Assembly (NCBI GenBank): GCA_037176885.1
Contig: JAWWNJ010000010.1
Coordinates: forward strand, 1,922,001-1,986,000
DNA length: 64,000 nucleotides
DNA from: Favolaschia claudopus
Lineage: Eukaryota > Basidiomycota > Agaricomycetes > Agaricales > Mycenaceae
Direction: 5' to 3'
Both the position numbers and the translations under genes were made by a program. The notes below the pieces were generated by a model, which was not told where the DNA came from, did no database searches, and was given only the letters and a program-made list of their open reading frames with translations. How positions within the stretch are numbered: the first letter of the stretch is position 1; each line of letters begins with the position of its first letter. Below are positions 10,824-23,236 of this stretch, one piece after another.

Positions 10824-13800
10824 ATGGGCTGGGATGTCCGGTGCGCCGTTTGTGGCGGCCCACCTTTTCACGTTGATCTCGCGGATAAAGAGGAAGAAGA
10901 GGTCTCGAGCTCTGGCTCTGATTACGGCGACTCGTATGATCTCAGAGTCGTCAGTGAAGCGGAAACCTCATGGACAGAATCTGTTGTTCTCCTTGGATTG
11001 AATACACGTTCTACCGCAATTGACAAGTAAGGCATAGCCAGGCCACTGCCAAAACATTCATGCCAATTTCCGACAGAATGTACCTCACTGGTAAGGCCAA
11101 CTACGAGGACTACGTATGTGCGCTTCCCTTGCATTTACGAATCGTTCACTCGATTCCTTTCCAAGGGCTCTTTTAATGTCGACAGTAGTGAAGGTACATC
11201 GCTAGTTTGTCGTGTCGACTCACCACTGTATGCATGCACACCCAGGGGGCGACCACTAAAATTAATCTCAAAATCCAGAGGTACTGTGGTCTACTGTTTG
11301 GCAATTGATGCCAATCAACGGCACCCCATTCCGTACACGTTCAAGCAGCTGAGTATCTTGCGGGATTTCCCCAACATTAGGCTGGTGGGCATAGGAGCTG
11401 CATTGGATGCTGCCAGTGATGTTTTTTTGACAGGAATGGGATGAAAAACCTTCGCAGCGAAACCCAAGGTTGATTCTCGCCGATTCTCACGCCGGTCATC
11501 CATCAAAAGCCAAACAGTAGACCACAGTACCAGTGGATCTCAAGAATAATTTTAGTGGTTGCCCCCTGTGCACACCCAGACCCCAATTTTCCCGAGGACG
11601 ACCCAAACACCCAATGGTATAGGACTGCTTTCTTTTCCACACTATAGCGTCGACTCTAAGCACATTCTAGCTTTTATGTCTTCGACGCAACACAAACACC
11701 TTGCTATCCGATCCACCTTCCATGCCTGCGCATATTGTGCAAGGTTCTCTATAATACGGAGCACCCTGCAAGCATCGACAAGGACGTGCTATATCACACT
11801 ATGTTCAACTTACACAGCAATATGGCAGATCACCTTGACCTCGACTACGGTGTACCAGACGGTGGATGTGATCAATACTGGCGGTACAAGGCAGGAGCTG
11901 AGGTATAGCCGTCTCTGCACACCCAACAATAATCTTTGAAGGTCTGCTCCACTCTTTAGATGCTGGTGGTTGACCCATTCCCGCTACCCATTACCATCAA
12001 GACCGTCCTCCGTGATGCTTTCTCTACTCAAACCTTCAGATTACCCCTTCCCACCACAATCAGCAGCGACAGAATCGGTACCGACCCATTTGCAGCCCTT
12101 CCATACGACGTTTCCCACGAATTACTCCTCCTTCTCCCAATACAAACCGTCCTCGATCTTTGCACCGCTTCCTACCCTATTCGCTCGTTCTTCGGCCCTT
12201 CAAACCGGACATTCTGGGAAACCGCGCTCGTGGATTGCATGCCTTGGTTCTGGGAGCTGCACGCACTGCTATGCGACGGCTCAATCGACTTGAAACCCAC
12301 GAATCTCAAGGACCTTGCCTTGTGGGTCAACCAGCAAACTCTCCCGCGCGACGGATTGCGTGGACCGTTTATGGGGATTGCGAATCGACGCCGAATTTGG
12401 GGCGTCTGTGAGCAACTCGCAGACGACTACCTGCCTCTCGTCGCTCTGAAATCCAGAGAGCGCATCCAGGGCTCACCAGTGGCGGAGTCCATTTGGGACC
12501 AGTCAGTGAATATCAATATGCCAGCGGTTGTATGGCCCAAACCGGCAGAAAAGGCAGGGATGCGAACTTCCGCGGTGCAGTGGATCAGTGTCGATGAATC
12601 CAGCCATTCAACGGAGAGGGGCGGAGTATTTGAAACTTATTGGGACAAGGACGGCTCATTGAGGGGAATGTGCCTCACCGTTGCGGGAGAATCAGAACGA
12701 AGACTGTTTGGAATATCTTCCGAAATGTCGAAGGAAGAGGTCATTCTGAATAGCGATATCGTGGGGTTGGTCCTGTGTATGCAGGACATCTTCTGCCATG
12801 AACAGAGGGAAACCTCGATTAGGGGGGTAATAGTAAGTACGAACGGATGTTTCATCCTAGTGCGACAAGACTCACAATGTCCAAACCAGGTTCACACAGC
12901 TTCGGGACAGTGTCATCTGCTCGGCGATACCTCCAATGCGGTGTACTGCCAGCGCGTCCTAAATATCGAATCCGGTTATGCCCTCACAGGTGTTGTAGGC
13001 CATATCACGAAGGCATGCAAGGTTTTTCCTCGACTGCGCCGCTGATCTGATTGAGAACTCGTAGGACGGTCATATCACGCGTCTTGGCCTTGTTCAGCAC
13101 CCTCTAGAGGAAGTTAACAACGACGAAAGAGTCGAAGCTCCCCTCCTCCTACGCCCGCTCTGGAAACCACCTAGCCTCACCACCTCGAACGCCCTACACA
13201 ACACAACAACACCTATCTGGTCACACCACCCCCGCATCCGCGCCCTCCCATCGACCACACGAATATTGGACCGGTACATGCTCCAGTGCCGTTACCATGA
13301 GGACATCATCCCAACAGACGTGCTCATCTGGGCAGCAGACACCCACGGACTACGCAGCCTACAGCGCATCTCGGCCTACCAGCAAGATGGGCGACGTCAG
13401 ATTGGCGCATTTCGGGCTGATTTCGCTGCTTGGTCGAATATCCCCGCACGAGTGGTGGGGGAAGAAGCGGGGCGGCGTCTTGTTGAGGGGTTCAACCCGA
13501 CGTGGGATGAGAGCGGCGTGGAGGGGTCGTGGAAGGCGCTTGAGATTGATGGTGCCGGAGGTGAGGTTGTAGTGGCAGTTGATGTTGTGCACGACGAGGA
13601 TATCCAGATGGTCAAGGTGGGGAGGTCTTTTTTGATCTCAGATATGGTGCTGAATTTTGTAGCTCCGCACGAACCGTGGCCGCGAAATGCTCTGGGGAGA
13701 AGAGCCTCAAGAGTATGCCCTTAGAGGATTGGAGCCAATGGTACCAGCAGATGGAGAGACGATCATTGGCCTAGCAGTAGGATTCGTTTACCCGGGCTAC

Positions 13801-13916
13801 GCTTTAACAGGAGTGAGCATTTCCTGTTCCTATTTTGCTGGCTCTCTGATTAATGCTTCCAGTGTACCGTCGAGTTGAGCACCGTTTCGGCGCTGACAAT
13901 GGCCCTCGAAGCATGA
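10824..13916 (+). CDS. F-box-like protein with N-terminal Cys motif
   Basis: Multi-exon gene of a family common in Agaricomycetes. It starts MGWDVRCAVCGGPPF at 10824 (two CxxC-type cysteines). The conserved YLTGKANYEDYGSFNVDSSE is assembled from exons ending at about 11113 and spanning 11166-11193, then DPNFPEDDPNTQW from 11580. Next come LYNTEHPASIDKDVLYHTM, GGCDQYWRYKAGAE, and the F-box-like segment DPFAALPYDVSHELLLLLP at about 12095-12145. The C-terminal half has GHITRLGLVQHP, RYHEDIIPTDVLIWAAD, NRGREMLWGEEP and YALTGCTVELS. The stop is TGA at 13914-13916. F-box proteins usually link substrates to SCF ubiquitin ligases; that role is inferred. The intron at 11194-11579 has been enlarged by a MITE but keeps its splice sites, and no frameshift was found. 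Confidence 0.8.
11243..11568. mobile_element. Non-autonomous hAT-type MITE, 326 bp, with 8-bp TSD
   Basis: Terminal inverted repeats of about 60 bp (11243-11302 and 11509-11568) start CAGGGGGC and end GCCCCCTG, with roughly 80% or better identity by eye. The 8-bp direct repeat TGCACACC flanks it at 11235-11242 and 11569-11576. CAGGG-type ends and 8-bp duplications are hallmarks of hAT elements. No transposase is encoded. It lies in an intron of the F-box-like gene. Confidence 0.9.
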
Positions 13917-15565
13917 AACCGTTCGATGCATTGCTGTCGAATATAACCAGACACGGAGGCGAAGAGAGGCGAAGCACATAGCAGAGTCACTAACGTTGAA
14001 ACGACGATGATGGTAACAAGAAAAAGTTACAGTATATTAGCAGTTTTCGTACAAGGACTGGACAGTGCAACAACAATTTAAAATGGACCACACCCAAACC
14101 GGAATCCAGATACTGTGGTCTGCAAAGAAATGAGCTATCTGTATACCAAAACCAGAAAGAAAGAAGATCATAAGTAAAAGAATCGTGTCTCGCCATCACG
14201 CTGAGCGTTCGGGGGATTGACAGATTAAGATTGGAATTTAATCATGCGTACGCGCCTCCGAGCGCCATATGAGGAAGAGGGACTCACGAACGGGGGCATC
14301 TGGTCGTTTACTCGTTCAAGTTGAAAGGAAGCTTGAAGTAGAAGCCAGACACGGCGGTGGGTATCATTCAGAACAAGAGGAAGATCTGGAGAACCCTAGG
14401 TCGAAACCAGTGATAGAGTCTTCCCGCGAAAGATGAAAGCGCCGGTCGACGTCGTGTGGTGAGTGTGCCAGTGGTAGGAAACAAATTGAAAAAAGGCAAG
14501 TTGTGTTCCGGCCCGGGAATCCCCGGCTCAACGTTGACGACGACGTCCTGCACCGTGAACACTCCCTCTTCCAGGCACAAAACTCATGGCGCTACTTGCT
14601 CGTGGTATCCTTGGTGGAATCACACATCTCGTTGCTCTTGACACCAGCTCTATTATTTCCTGAGACTTGAGTAGGTTATCTACTATCAAATATCAATCCA
14701 ACGTCCCGCTCTGTCGCGCTCAGTTTCAAATTCCAAGTCAATCGAAAATAATCCTTGAACTGGCCTGTCCTGTTTGGTGCTTAGTTCAGATTCCGCCGTT
14801 AGCGGATACATACTCCGGCTCCGTCTTCCTTCAACTGCTCGTCTCTAGATCTGCCGCTGCCATTGTCGAAAAATCTTTCCATGCCGCCTCCTCCGATTCC
14901 CATACCTTCGGCCCTGTGTCTTTGATGCATCCTGCAATCACCCTCTCCGTCGTTCCGTGCTGGAACTTGCTCTTGCCGCGATTCCCGACCAAGCATGTTC
15001 ACGATCCAACCGCACCTACGAAACCGTGCACACGAGCCCTAAGATCCTTATCACTCTCCCATGAATCTACCATCTCTACTTTTACTTCCCTGGAAGCTAA
15101 TACACTACCGGCGCACTGACACCCACCTCTCAATTCCAATCCAACAACAGCTTTGGCGTCCACAAACGACTAGCAGGGAATCGTAGACAGCCCTTCCTGA
15201 TTGCTCAATCCCCTCTCGTGCCTCGGAATACCACTCTCGGTTCGTTCTCAAACAGTAATTGTGGCAATGTGGCTTGCTTGAACGGCATTGCTGGACGGGC
15301 GCTTTACCATGATACCTGTCAAGGTACGCAACGCATTGACTGACCCCATCAGTAATCACTTACTTCTCTGACTTTCGACTTTCGTACGCATCGCACAGCA
15401 TCGACGCTTATCGCATCTCGTTTGACGCGTTCATTTATATACAAGTGAACCCCATGTCCCGCCTTCATTCATCTCCATCTCTCTATAACTATAACTACCC
15501 TACCCAATACACGACCGGCAGGTAGCTCACCATCCCCCACCTCCCCCACCCCCCACGCGCGCATC
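13917..15565. other. Gene-poor intergenic region
   Basis: No conserved gene was recognised on either strand. Several open frames occur (for example 14667-15119 +), but none shows a family motif or a consistent exon structure. A TATA-like tttatata lies at 15434-15441, about 125 bp before the next start codon. CT-rich DNA follows it. Confidence 0.5.
15434..15441 (+). promoter_or_regulatory. TATA-like element upstream of the seven-helix protein
   Basis: tttatata about 125 bp before the ATG at 15566, followed by a pyrimidine-rich leader. Position and sequence fit a fungal TATA box, but nothing else supports it. Confidence 0.35.
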
Positions 15566-16911
15566 ATGCTCGCGCCCCGCGACGACTCCGCCACATTCCC
15601 CATAACCGAGGCGCAGCTCACAGGCAACTACTTCGAGACGCTCACCTACGGCATGTACCTCGTCACCTGCTGCTTCTGCGCGCGCTCCCTCTTCTGGATC
15701 CCCACCGCGCACGGCGGGGACGACCGTCTCCGCCGTTCCAGCGAAATAAGGTGGCTCCTCGTCAGCGTGTTCTGCTTCATCTTCGCGGTCAACACCTTCG
15801 ACGACGTCATTGGCCTTTTACACAACCTCCGCGCGTTTGTGTTCTTCAAAGGCGGGGGAGGCGCACAGGAGGAGTTGACGAATATCCATGATTGGATTAA
15901 TATTGCGCGGGTGTGTATTTAGTTTGTTTTCTCATCTTTCTTTTGCTCAGCTCATTCACTCATTCTTCGTGCACAAGTCCTTCGCGCAAACAGCGAACAT
16001 GATCGTAGGCGACTTTGTCCTGATCTACCGCTGCTTCATCGTCTACGGCCGCCGCTGGCGCGTCATCACGCCCTCCTTCATCCTCTACCTCACCGGCATC
16101 GCCATGGCCATCAAGCTCATGCACGTCGAGATCACCACCAGCAACGCCGCGATCACACTCAACTCCAACGTCATCGAGCCATGGTGGTGTGCGTTCTTTG
16201 CGATAACTGCGGCGCAGAACGTTCTTACCACTGGTGCGTGCTTCCCCTTTCGTTTTTTCTAAAATAAATAATATTTTTATGCATAGCTCTGTTGGTGTGG
16301 CGGATATGGCGCGTAGAGCACCGGGCAGCGCGCTTCCGCGGCGGACGCAGCGCGTCGTTCACCGTCTCGCACCAACCCCGCCTGAGCAAGGTCATCCGCG
16401 TCGTCGCCGAGTCTGGGCTCGCGTACAGCACGCTGGTCTTCATGACCTTCGTCGTCAGCGTGTGCAATAGCAACGCTTTATATCCTCTCTCCGACGCGGT
16501 GCGTTCGCATGTATTTTCACCTTTGCCTTTCAGACTCTCATCCATACATAGACCCTCCAAGCAACCGGTATAACATTCAATGGTGAGTACACAGCGTACC
16601 TCGTGTCCTCACTACCACTAACGACTCTATGGCCAGTCATCATCATCCGCTCGACCGTGCGCCGAGACGAACAGTTCACGACGTTTGACAATACCGAGCG
16701 CGGGGGCACCACGACGGCGTTGTCGTCAGAGAACAGTGGTGTTGTGCGGCGTGGGCTGCAATTCGTCGGCGGGCCGCATGAGAGCAAGACGGTGGATAAC
16801 GTGGATATCAACGTGACGATTAAGACGACGTCGGATCGACTGGACCTTCCGGTAGGGGACGGGGAGTCTGAGGCGGAGTCGTATTCGATGCGGAAGGTCG
16901 GGGAAGTGTGA
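15566..16911 (+). CDS. Basidiomycete seven-helix integral membrane protein, function unknown
   Basis: Starts MLAPRDDSATFPITEAQL. Spliced exons give a series of hydrophobic helices: LTYGMYLVTCCFCARSLFW, WLLVSVFCFIFAVNTFDDVI, ANMIVGDFVLIYRCFIVYGR (after the intron at about 15911-15992), VITPSFILYLTGIAMAI, WWCAFFAITAAQNVLTT, ALLVWRIWRVEHR, AYSTLVFMTFVVSVCNSN, and TTGITFNVIIIRSTVRR. The cytoplasmic-type tail is hydrophilic and ends KVGEV at 16911. The pattern (short N-terminus, IYRCFIVYGRRW, WRIWRVEH, a final helix followed by VIIIRS) matches a large uncharacterised family in Agaricomycetes. Four introns were placed, at about 15911, 16233, 16498 and 16577. Ligand and role are unknown. Confidence 0.75.
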
Positions 16912-18239
16912 GTTAATGGTGCAAGTGAGGAGAGGAACAGAAAACATCTTGTGCATTTTCTTGGGTGAAGAGCAGTGTATTATATGTATGTAGATTGAAA
17001 ACTATTATGATTACAGTACGGTACATTTTTTGGATAGTTTACGAGTCGGTGAATGCATTCATTCATTCTGCTATCATGGCACGACGCTACCGAGAAATGA
17101 CGGGGGCTACATTTCGAGCTAAAGACACCACAATAACCTACAAGACGGACCTATACTGCAAGCTAGAACCCCAGAACTCTCAATTCCGAGACACTTCAAA
17201 CAGACTTGCAGTGCAAATTACTTGTGGGATCCAACAAACCAAACGAAGAAAAAGAACGAAGAAAAGCGAGACTCTTGAATTTTGGCCGACAGCCTCAACA
17301 GCAGAAAAATTAGGCGTCGAGAAATACAGGGGCAATTCAAGCACAACGAGTCGTCTTTGCTTGGATTTAAACAATTTCGACAATTGGCTATCGTCTTGAA
17401 GCGTTAGATGCTTGAACAATGGCGGTTAATCGAAGGAAGATTATCATCTTGGCCCGATGATATTGAAGTAGGCATGCTAATGGCGAGATCAAGACAATCT
17501 GAGCCGACCAGAGAAAGGCGGCCATTCGACTTGATTTCGCGCAGGATTTCAGGTCAAGCTCTTGTTCTGAGATTGTATTGAGGTGTATGATTGAACGTAA
17601 GCAAACAGAAAACAGGGTTGACCAAGTTTGAAGGATTGTTTGGGCAATGTAGCGCACGGAGAGGAGAAAAGGGTGCTATCAATGCGGGGAGGAAAGCGAA
17701 GGTCAAACGGCCTCATCTGCTGTATTTATCGTCGATGAATGTCGCAGCGTTTGAACAGCGCAGCATTCATTGGCCTTCGAATTTATAGATCCGGAAATGA
17801 TATCTCGATACGTCCATGTCAGAACGCGGAGCCAGAATCCATGCCACAGACCACAGCCTTGCGAGAATCGCGCAGCTATAGCTATTTCGTGGGAGGACGA
17901 GGCATTTCGTTAAAGAACGAGTGATAATCCACAGGCCGCCAACCCACGACCATCCCCAACCAACCAACGCACATACAAAAAAAACGTGTACGGCACCTCG
18001 TAAGGCTGCTCTCCCTCCAGTCTAGGCGCAACCGAAATAAATGCCTGGCAATTTAATTGCAGTTGATCTTCCCTCGTCTGTAGCATTAACTCTGCAGATG
18101 GTGGCCATGGCTCATGGGGCGCCAGGAGCGGAGTGAATGACGAGGGGGGTGGGGTGGAAGGATATGAGAGAGTGGAGGTGGAGATGAGGAGAGAAGAGAG
18201 AAGAGGGAATGACATGGAGAAAGAAAGAAGATAGCGGAG

Positions 18240-19345
18240 CGAGAAAACCGCAGTACAAAGGCGATACAGGCGCTGGGTATCTACAGCAGCAGGGGAACGC
18301 CGTCCAGATACATGTAAGCGCGGGGGGTTATAAACAATAAAAGAAAGAATAACAATCCCATCGGAGACTAGCTATTGAGCATAAAGCATAAGCGCAAGGA
18401 GATCTGCTGGCGCTGCGAAGATTGCAGTGATATGTTTTTTTTTTTTGGAGCGGTCCTGACGAGCAACTGATAAAATCAGCCCGCGTCGGCGCTTTTTCAG
18501 TGAGGCATGAGCCGTCGAAACAGTGATATGATATGAAGTTGAGCAAAGGGGGAAACGGTGGTGCGACATGGCAGATAGGTTCCTGTCGAAGGAGGTCGGT
18601 ACAGCAAGACCAGTCACCATGGCGGGCAAAGTGTGCCAGTGTGTCCTCAGCGTCGTCCCGGCTGCGAGGTGAACCGTGCCCAGGAAAAAATCACAACGGG
18701 GTTATGAACAATGCGACTCAAACGTCCACGCGCACGAACATCCATGACCCCGGTTGTAAACCAATTCGACTCACGCGACGAAAATCCATAAACCCCCCCT
18801 GGGAGGGGTTATGAGAAAATTGCGACTCAAGGCGCCCATTCATACGAGATTCATAGCATAAGTAGAGAAAGAGGGGAAAAAAGACAGCGAGGAAAGAGAT
18901 TGAATTGACGCAGTACGAAGCTCCTCGAAGTTGCGACACAGGCGCCGGGTTTCCACAACAGCAGCCGCAAACAGGGTGAACGCCGTGCAGATAAACGCGG
19001 GGGTATGATAGAAGGATAATCCCGTCGTAGACTAGCTATAGTCGGTTGAGCATAACATATAAGCACAGAGACTTGCTGGGGCTGCGGAGATTGCAGTGAT
19101 ATGAAGTTGCGTTGAGATGTAAACCGGTGGCGCGACATGGCAGATAGATTGCCGTCGAAGGAGGTGGGTACGGCGAAGCGTCAAGACTGGGCAGAGACTG
19201 TGTGCGGAGCGACGTCCCGGTGCCAAATCGCAACCCCTTCAGTGACCAGTCTGCGAGATTAACCCTGCCCAAGAAGATTCACAACGGGGTTATGAAAAAT
19301 TGCGACTCAAGACGCCCACTCGCACGAAGATTCATAGTCCCCCAG
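18240..19345. repeat. Diverged tandem duplication, about 0.65 kb per unit
   Basis: Blocks recur in the same order at about 18248-18720 and 18908-19310: cgcagtac then aggcgc.gggt, gaacgccgt.cagata, gcgggggt, gactagcta, gagcataa, gctgcg.agattgcagtgat, gcgacatggcagata, gtcgaaggaggt.ggtac, cacaacggggttatga. A smaller unit (ggggttatga, aaattgcgactcaa, cgcacga, attcatag, cccccaggga) appears about three times in 18690-19350. Many substitutions and small indels separate the copies, so the duplication is old. No protein is encoded consistently. Confidence 0.6.
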
Positions 19346-20309
19346 GGAGGGTTTGTGAAGAAATTGGACTCGACACGCGTTGCGCGAGAAGAAGTCTCTT
19401 TATCTGCTTATATTTACATTTTGATCAGTAAATATGTCACGTCACGGTAAATCGCCGAGCCGGCATCAAAATCGCATCAGCTGTCAATCTATTACCTGTT
19501 TAGGAAACCTGGTGCCCCCTCGCGCGCTCCTTCATGCCTGGTGTTCTATTAGGCAGTCTGTGTTCAATCTGGAAGTTAATTCACTTCAAAGATATTATCT
19601 GACACAAAATTTGATTTCTAGGAGGGGTTTTTCATCGGAAACAAGGCAATACTTTTGCCGGGTTTAGTTCTGGCTCGAGCAACCAGTGCAGCCGTATTTT
19701 CGTACCTGGAGCCTCGTTATGTAGTCTAGGATAGAGCAGAAGTAAGAGGGCTCTCAATTTACATTGCCCTGGCTGCATCTGCGTGCGAAAAATCGACTCA
19801 GGTGGATGATCAGTGGTTTGATGGCCACTTGTGCACGCCTCTAAGGGTGTTTGACCTGTTTGCATAGCACCATGCAGATTTATCCATTCAAGAGTTCCCT
19901 AGTAACGTTTTGACTATGTTATTGAGGCCGAGTTTGAGGTGTATCATGCAGTACATTGAACTGATGAGATATATCCAACAAATACTGTATTTGACTTGCA
20001 ACACGCGTTTCCAGGGCTGGAGAACGAGCAAGAATGCTCATATACTTTATTTGAGCTCATAAGGCTATGCTAGTGCGGCCCTGAAAACGCGCACCTTCCA
20101 TACAGACATGAAGTGTTTGCTTAATGAGGCATTGTAGAGTTTGTTAATTTCGGGATAGAACACGTCAAATAGACGCGTCGTTTGCAGCGTAAACTATATT
20201 CTGAGGGTAGTTGCATCTAATAACGCGCTCAGAACGCGTCCAAAGGGCCGCACAAGCGCGCATGGACGCGGTACGTTGAGAAAGTAAATTTTGATCACAG
20301 CGCTAAGCG

Positions 20310-20460
20310 GCGTGATGGATTTACCGTGATATACCGTGTATGGAAAGCCCTGGACCGTCTAGCCGAGGGCCGATTTACAAAATTTACGATCTTTACCGTA
20401 AATTTACCCCGCGTAAGTACTTACGCTACTTACGCTCCCCAGACTCACTTACGCAGCAAA
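20310..20460. repeat. Cluster of ttacg/cgtaa motifs
   Basis: Within about 150 bp there are repeated ttaccgt, ttacg and cgtaa motifs in both orientations, including palindromic cgtaagtacttacg. This is denser than in neighbouring DNA and may be the end of a decayed mobile element or a protein-binding cluster. No TSD was found. Confidence 0.3.
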
Positions 20461-21276
20461 ATAAATTCAATGTGCTTTATTCTGGCACTCTCCGCTCTCG
20501 AAAATCTTTGAGGAGGATCAAATAGACTCACTTAATGGTACTGTGTCTTCAGAATGTTGAAAGAGGCTGCTGTATATTCGGCGCAAAACCGCGTCGAAGC
20601 GCAGTTGAACATCCCAAAAAGGAAACCAGAGGGTTCTCTTCACTATCTCTCCACCATATGTACCCGGGACACCTTTTCCGGGTCCGGAAAACTCAAGAAT
20701 ACATACAGGAGCGTTGAACGAGTTATTTCGCAGACATGCCACGCTGAATCCCGCCGAAAACCGAAGCTAACAGCTAGAAATACACAAACTTCACAGTATA
20801 TTCTCCTCATTTCGGCCCGTATTACTTGCCTGAAGCTTTCAAACTAAAGGATAGTTAAATTCACACGTTAAACTCAAGTATCAAAGCCTTTGGAACGACA
20901 ATATAGCGAGACCAATGCGCCGCCGCCTACGAAAGCAAGTTCCCCAATTGGGAACGATCACCGAGCGATCAGGTCACGCGACGGCATCTCGGCACCGCTC
21001 TGATGCGTGACGCCGAGCGTAAATATTTTGGAATAAGTTGTGAGACTTGTGTACTCGTGTTTACATCCCATCACCCGATCAATTTTGTGGAGGCAGCGAA
21101 AAGCCCTACTCCGCCTCAACCCTCCCTCAAGGTGAGCAACATCCCTCCCAGTCATCGTTATCGCCGCCGTGGTGCTGGTGGCATGGGTGTATGCACTTTC
21201 TGTGGCGAAAACGGGGGGAATATCGATGGATTGGACTCGCACAAATTGGATGTCGACTGACTGACGGTGGACACAG

Positions 21277-21833
21277 ATGCCGACGCACCTCTCCAAAACG
21301 CGCAAACACAGAGGCCACGTCTCCGCCGGCCACGGTCGTGTTGGCAAGCACCGCAAACACCCAGGAGGTCGCGGTCTCGCCGGTGGTCAGCACCACCACA
21401 GGTCCGTCTTCTCCCTCCAATTTTTTATTTATCATGCATCCCCCGCTGACTCGCCCTAGGACCAACTTCGACAAGTACCACCCTGGTTACTTCGGCAAAG
21501 TCGGTATGCGCCAATTCCACCTCACCCGCAACGCACACTGGCGGCCCATCATCAACGTCGACAAGCTATGGAGTCTCGTCCCCACAGAGCAGAAGAAGGG
21601 TCTGAAGGAGAACTCTGAGGTCGTTCCCGTCATCGACACCCTCGCACACGGCTACGGCAAGGTGCTGGGCAATGGGAAGCTGCCCACCCTGCCCTTCATC
21701 GTAAAAGCACGCTTCGTCAGTGCCATCGCAGAGTGCGTTTTTCTTCCGTCTTTTTACTGTATTGCACCCCACTGATGGCGATTGCAGAGCAAAAATCAAG
21801 GAGGCGGGCGGCGTGGTCAAGCTCATCGCATGA
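21277..21833 (+). CDS. RPL28: 60S ribosomal protein L28 (uL15, L27a)
   Basis: Starts [20 protein letters not shown] at 21277. Three exons: 21277-21401, about 21460-21731, and 21788-21833. Spliced blocks are [81 protein letters not shown] and [15 protein letters not shown]. These match uL15 along its full length of about 149 residues. The protein is a structural component of the large cytosolic ribosomal subunit. Intron splice sites are canonical (gtccgt..ctag, gtgcgt..gcag). Confidence 0.97.
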
Positions 21834-23236
21834 GCGCTATCTCTTTTACATACTTTGCTCTCTCCATACTACATGACATGAAATGCATCCACATGCCCCA
21901 TGCCCTTCTTGTGACCTCCGGCATCCCTTCAAACTCGTGCTCTATCCCTGTCCCGCGCTCGACCTAATCTCTCAATGGTGGCGTTATCAGGGCTCACTCA
22001 CTTTTCTCCGTCTCCAAATCTCATCAAGGCCAACCCGACCGTCCCGACCGTAAATCCTTCCAAAACCCCGTTTGTTCACTACCATCTTGCGCGTCCCCGT
22101 ACTTTCCATCCCAACGAGCCAAACCGCCTCCATGACCATCTGGCACCTCCCATCCATATGCTTGCTTGCTTTCTCTCTTTCTGAACTGTCTCTGCAAATC
22201 TACTTGCACGCGTATTTCCGTCTCAGAGTGCTTGATCCTTCCTTCGATTTTCACCATCCCGCCACCCACATATCCCGCCCTCCCGCACGTCTACTTCACT
22301 ATATAATATATCCGTCTGGTGGTCAATCGAATCGGTCGCGTATCCATTCTCGCATTCCGCAGTCCGCGTCGTTGATTCTATGCTGTCGATGATATTCACG
22401 CCTTCAATGACACGTCGGCAGTGAACACTGAACGCGCGGCCCACGTCACTTCCATCGAGTTATATATCTGGGTGGACATGAGCAGAGCTAATAACAAACG
22501 CTCGAGTAACGATTGTCTATCGCCCCACCCCACCCCTCATCATTTCCTGCCTGACTTCCCTCGACATCTGGTCAGTCGTCTCTTCTGACTGACCATCCCA
22601 TCTGAATCTCGCTTTAAGGAACCCCAGTACTTGAATCTCTACTCTACTCTAACCCATTTCACAAACCGAGAAATCCTACGTATAAGTACCCGACCTTTTC
22701 CTCGACATCTGGCCTTTTCTGACTTCTGACCACTCTAGCTACTCTAATGAGGAGAAACCGCACACCGATTCTAATGCATTTGAGTTGATTGACTATGTAC
22801 AATTGTGGTGGTAAGTAAGTAGATGAATGCGTCTGTTGCCTGTAGTAGTAGTAGTGATTGGAAACATGCATGCGAGAACAAAAAGAAAACCAAAAAACCG
22901 GGTGAGACAGAAATTCCATCTCGACGAGACCATCGATTCATCCGCAACTCGGCATTGAATCCCAAATCATCGCATATGCATGCATCTAGGTAGAAGTTGA
23001 ATCGAGGACGGATTTCCGACCTAGGGAAGGCCAAGACGAAGGTAGTCTGAGCCAGAGCCTGCATCCAATCCGTCCCCGTCGCACCCGCGTCGAACTGAAC
23101 TCGCTTCTGCATCTGCTGCTTCTCGACCATTGTCCTTCGCGTCTGTAAGCATCTCGTCTTGATCTCGTCGACCGAACGAACCCCGATAACCCCAACCCCA
23201 CTAATCCCAACCCAATTCTGCGTGTCACGACGCGAG
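21834..23236. other. Convergent intergenic region without a gene
   Basis: Space between the 3' ends of RPL28 (+) and MED19 (-). C/T-rich and AT-rich stretches are present, and open frames are short and unlike known proteins. A tract of ctactactac type (about 22841-22856) is a short microsatellite. Presumably it holds both 3' UTRs. Confidence 0.45.

Larger units (their letters stand above)
16912..21276. other. Long gene-poor, repeat-bearing region
   Basis: No convincing gene was found in about 4.3 kb. Short open frames occur on both strands but lack motifs and codon regularity. The region contains a diverged tandem duplication (18240-19345) and a cluster of ttacg motifs (20310-20460). The last ~250 bp before 21277 is probably the promoter and 5' UTR (possibly with a leader intron) of RPL28. 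Confidence 0.5.

Noticed and set aside
14667..15119. 150-codon plus-strand open frame
   Set aside because: No family resemblance, no flanking exons in phase, and composition like the surrounding CT-rich DNA.
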